A stretch of 9,314 nucleotides of DNA, from assembly GCA_002714165.1 (NCBI GenBank), contig PAWT01000036.1, positions 23,767-33,080 on the forward strand, read 5' to 3'. Every line of letters starts with the position of its first letter. Position 1 is the first letter of the stretch. The DNA is from Acidobacteriota bacterium. GTDB taxonomy: Bacteria > Acidobacteriota > Vicinamibacteria > Vicinamibacterales > UBA823. The notes beneath the pieces are model-generated. The model made no database searches, had not been told where the DNA came from, and saw only the letters and a program-made list of their open reading frames with translations. The position numbers were made by a program, and so were the translations under genes. Positions 8,044 through 9,314 of this stretch are shown here, piece after piece.

Positions 8044-8085
8044 GCCTGCCTCTGATTCCGGAATCGAAACTTCAGAGAAACAGGC
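8044..8085. repeat. Dyad with a 12-base palindrome upstream of the small membrane protein gene
   Basis: GCCTG (8044-8048) and CTCTGA (8050-8055) are complementary to CAGGC (8081-8085) and TCAGAG (8072-8077), with only c versus aaa bulged between the two stems. The left arm also overlaps a perfect 12-base palindrome, GATTCCGGAATC (8054-8065), so two alternative pairings are possible. It ends 22 bases before ATG 8108, in a position to be an operator or a 5' leader structure. Confidence 0.45.
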
Positions 8086-8107
8086 ACTTTGTCCTATTGT
8101 CAGCCGT

Positions 8108-8527
8108 ATGCTTGGCAACCCAAGAACGGTTAAACTCACCTGCTGGCTTTGGCTATTTTGCGGGCTTCTCGGCTTCGCAGGACCAATCGGTCTCATGCTC
8201 GAAGCCTCCAGGTTAATCGGGGGTCTCGCTTATGGTGACCTAGTCACTGGAACGGCACTCGCGGTCAGGGTTATTTTCTGCGGGCTGGGCGTCGCCGCCG
8301 CCTTGGCCCTTATTCGACGGCATCGCATCGGAATTGTGCTCGCTCGCGCTTCATTGGCGGCTTCAGTTGTGTTCGCGTTGGCCCGAGCCAGTCTGCCCTT
8401 CATTCCATCCAATCTCGCGCCGAGCGACGAATGGGTTCGCTTTTGCCTCACTACCCTGCACGCGGTTGGATGGTGGACCTACTTTGCAACGTCGGATCGT
8501 GTCCGTCAGATCTATGGGACCAACTGA
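8108..8527 (+). CDS. Small four-helix integral membrane protein, function unknown
   Basis: 139 residues, strongly hydrophobic, with four likely transmembrane helices at about 11-33, 48-69, 75-93 and 109-127. Arginines at 70, 71 and 73 sit between helices 2 and 3. The C-terminus (WWTYFATSDRVRQIYGTN) resembles the Tyr-Phe-x-x-Ser-x-Arg-Val ending of DUF2569-type small membrane proteins, but the similarity is short and I do not assign the family. No catalytic motif is visible. The start at ATG 8108 has no Shine-Dalgarno site; the first helix begins about 10 residues in, as expected. It is divergent from metH, and the propeller gene follows 84 bases downstream on the same strand, possibly under its own promoter. 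Coding is supported by the clear helix pattern and typical length. Confidence 0.7.
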   Translation: MLGNPRTVKLTCWLWLFCGLLGFAGPIGLMLEASRLIGGLAYGDLVTGTALAVRVIFCGLGVAAALALIRRHRIGIVLARASLAASVVFALARASLPFIPSNLAPSDEWVRFCLTTLHAVGWWTYFATSDRVRQIYGTN

Positions 8528-8611
8528 GGATTCTGGGGTTAGGTGCTCACGCTCGAGACATAGTAAAATCCGCGTCTCAGTATCACTCCTTCTGATTTCA
8601 ATGCGGTACTA
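8528..8611 (+). promoter_or_regulatory. Short gap with a candidate promoter for the propeller gene
   Basis: TAAAAT at 8564-8569 matches the bacterial -10 consensus at five of six bases and would give a leader of about 35 bases before ATG 8612. No good -35 is seen. GAGAC (8555-8559) and GTCTC (8574-8578) form a 5-base inverted repeat flanking it, which could be a weak terminator for the upstream gene or an operator. Confidence 0.3.
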
Positions 8612-9314
8612 ATGAGATCGAGAAATACTTTGCCTCTGTATTCGCTGTGTTCTTCTCGGGCCGGTTGGCCGGGTGTTCTAGTTAACACCGTTGTAATATT
8701 TGCTGTGCTCCTCGGCACGCTAGAGGCGTCGGCACAGTCGGAGTCTGGCCACTCCTACTATGCTTATGTTTGCGCCGAATCTGACGATGAAGTCGCCTTG
8801 GTGCGCTTCGGACCCAATGGCACTGAAGTGCTTAAACGCATATCGGTCGGAAGCTTCCCGGCCGAAAACGAGGGGCCACACGGCATTAACGTCTCCCCCG
8901 ATGGTCGACATTGGTATGTTTCGCTCGCCCACGGTATGCCATTCGGGAGCGTTCACAAGTACGAAACTGGCACCGACCAGTGGGTAACCGATGTCACGCT
9001 CGGTATGTTCCCAGCCACGCTCGATATAGCCGCCAGTACCGGCCTGATGTACATAGTTAACTTCAACTTGCATGGTCCCATGGAACCAAGCACCGTATCA
9101 GTCGTTGAAACACAAAGCATGACCGAGGTCGCGCAGGTGGAAACTGGCGTGATGCCACATGGAGCTCGCCTCAGTCATGACGGGCGATGGCTCTACACAG
9201 TCAGCATGATGAACGACACGCTAGTTGAAATTAATGCACTTACTTTTGAGGTGTCGCGGCAACTTAAATTCGGTGAACCCGTCGAGAATGGTGCTGCAGG
9301 AATGGAGTCTTTTC
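8612..9314 (+). CDS. Exported YVTN/YncE-like beta-propeller protein, 3' end outside the window
   Basis: The reading frame opens at ATG 8612 and runs off the right edge without a stop, giving at least 234 residues. The N-terminus is a signal peptide: Arg at 2, 4 and 16, hydrophobic core about 21-35, and cleavage probably after ASA-Q near 41-42. The rest shows propeller blade repeats: GPHGINVSPDGRHWYVS (88-104), FPATLDIAASTGLMYIVN (133-150) and MPHGARLSHDGRWLYTVS (181-198), all of the form pattern-SxDGxxxYV that typifies YVTN, YncE and lactonase-like or cytochrome d1-like propellers. Such proteins are usually periplasmic or surface proteins of unclear ligand; some bind metals, but nothing here decides it. 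One Cys (C54) follows the signal peptide. No Shine-Dalgarno site precedes ATG 8612. The full length of the family is usually over 300 residues, so about a third or more is missing here. Confidence 0.88.
   Translation, partial: MRSRNTLPLYSLCSSRAGWPGVLVNTVVIFAVLLGTLEASAQSESGHSYYAYVCAESDDEVALVRFGPNGTEVLKRISVGSFPAENEGPHGINVSPDGRHWYVSLAHGMPFGSVHKYETGTDQWVTDVTLGMFPATLDIAASTGLMYIVNFNLHGPMEPSTVSVVETQSMTEVAQVETGVMPHGARLSHDGRWLYTVSMMNDTLVEINALTFEVSRQLKFGEPVENGAAGMESF

Larger units (their letters stand above)
7831..8107. promoter_or_regulatory. Divergent regulatory region between metH and a small membrane protein gene
   Basis: These 277 bases separate divergent starts and hold no supported gene. There is an AT-rich block at 8018-8030 (TAGATATATTATT), the likeliest -10 region for one or both directions, containing TATATT on plus and TAATAT on minus, but no good -35 is seen at normal spacing. 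Transcription leftward from here would give metH a leader of roughly 180 bases. I looked for a cobalamin riboswitch (GCCACTG B12 box and the conserved GGGAA/CCCGC elements), S-box and SAH motifs on the minus strand and found no convincing match. Two dyads are listed separately. Confidence 0.45.

Noticed and set aside
8720..9073. Minus-strand 117-residue reading frame
   Set aside because: It lies opposite the propeller gene, whose plus-strand frame has a signal peptide and clear blade repeats.
1..9314. tRNA, rRNA, CRISPR array, transposase, integrase, or defence or toxin-antitoxin cassette
   Set aside because: No tRNA T-loop motif in a cloverleaf context, no spaced direct repeats, and no mobile-element or defence protein motifs were seen on either strand.

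Overview
The window looks like ordinary chromosome from a free-living, Gram-negative-type bacterium of moderate GC content. Three of the seven proteins carry export signals and one more has an N-terminal membrane anchor. A secreted tandem cyclophilin, a PEGA protein with a Pro/Glu linker and a secreted YVTN-type propeller in the same neighbourhood resemble Acidobacteriota (Vicinamibacteria-like) or a related soil or marine lineage. That assignment is inference from gene style, not from any marker gene.

Layout, left to right. 1-169: upstream region with no supported gene. 170-1084 (+): exported M55-family (DppA-like) zinc D-aminopeptidase. 1085-1326: convergent intergenic region with inverted repeats. 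1327-2481 (-): exported protein with two cyclophilin-type prolyl isomerase domains. 2482-2594: divergent promoter region. 2595-3401 (+): membrane-anchored PEGA-domain protein with a conserved-looking but unnamed C-terminal domain. 3402-3485: convergent gap with a hairpin. 3486-4085 (-): GNAT-like acyltransferase, 37 bases downstream of metH and probably in its operon. 4123-7830 (-): full-length cobalamin-dependent methionine synthase MetH. 7831-8107: divergent intergenic region with two strong dyads, one of which would fold in the metH mRNA leader. 8108-8527 (+): small four-helix membrane protein of unknown function. 8612 to the window end (+): signal-peptide-bearing YVTN/YncE-like beta-propeller protein, cut by the window edge.

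The genes do not form one pathway. MetH is cytosolic one-carbon metabolism: it makes methionine from homocysteine and methyltetrahydrofolate. The M55 peptidase, the cyclophilin and the propeller act outside the cytoplasm, on D-amino-acid peptides, protein folding and an unknown ligand respectively. I see no transposase, integrase, CRISPR array, tRNA, rRNA, toxin-antitoxin or defence cassette, and no good case for an undescribed multi-gene system. The parts most worth a second look are the structured metH leader, the C-terminal domain of the PEGA protein, the active-site changes in the tandem cyclophilin, and the GNAT protein paired with metH.
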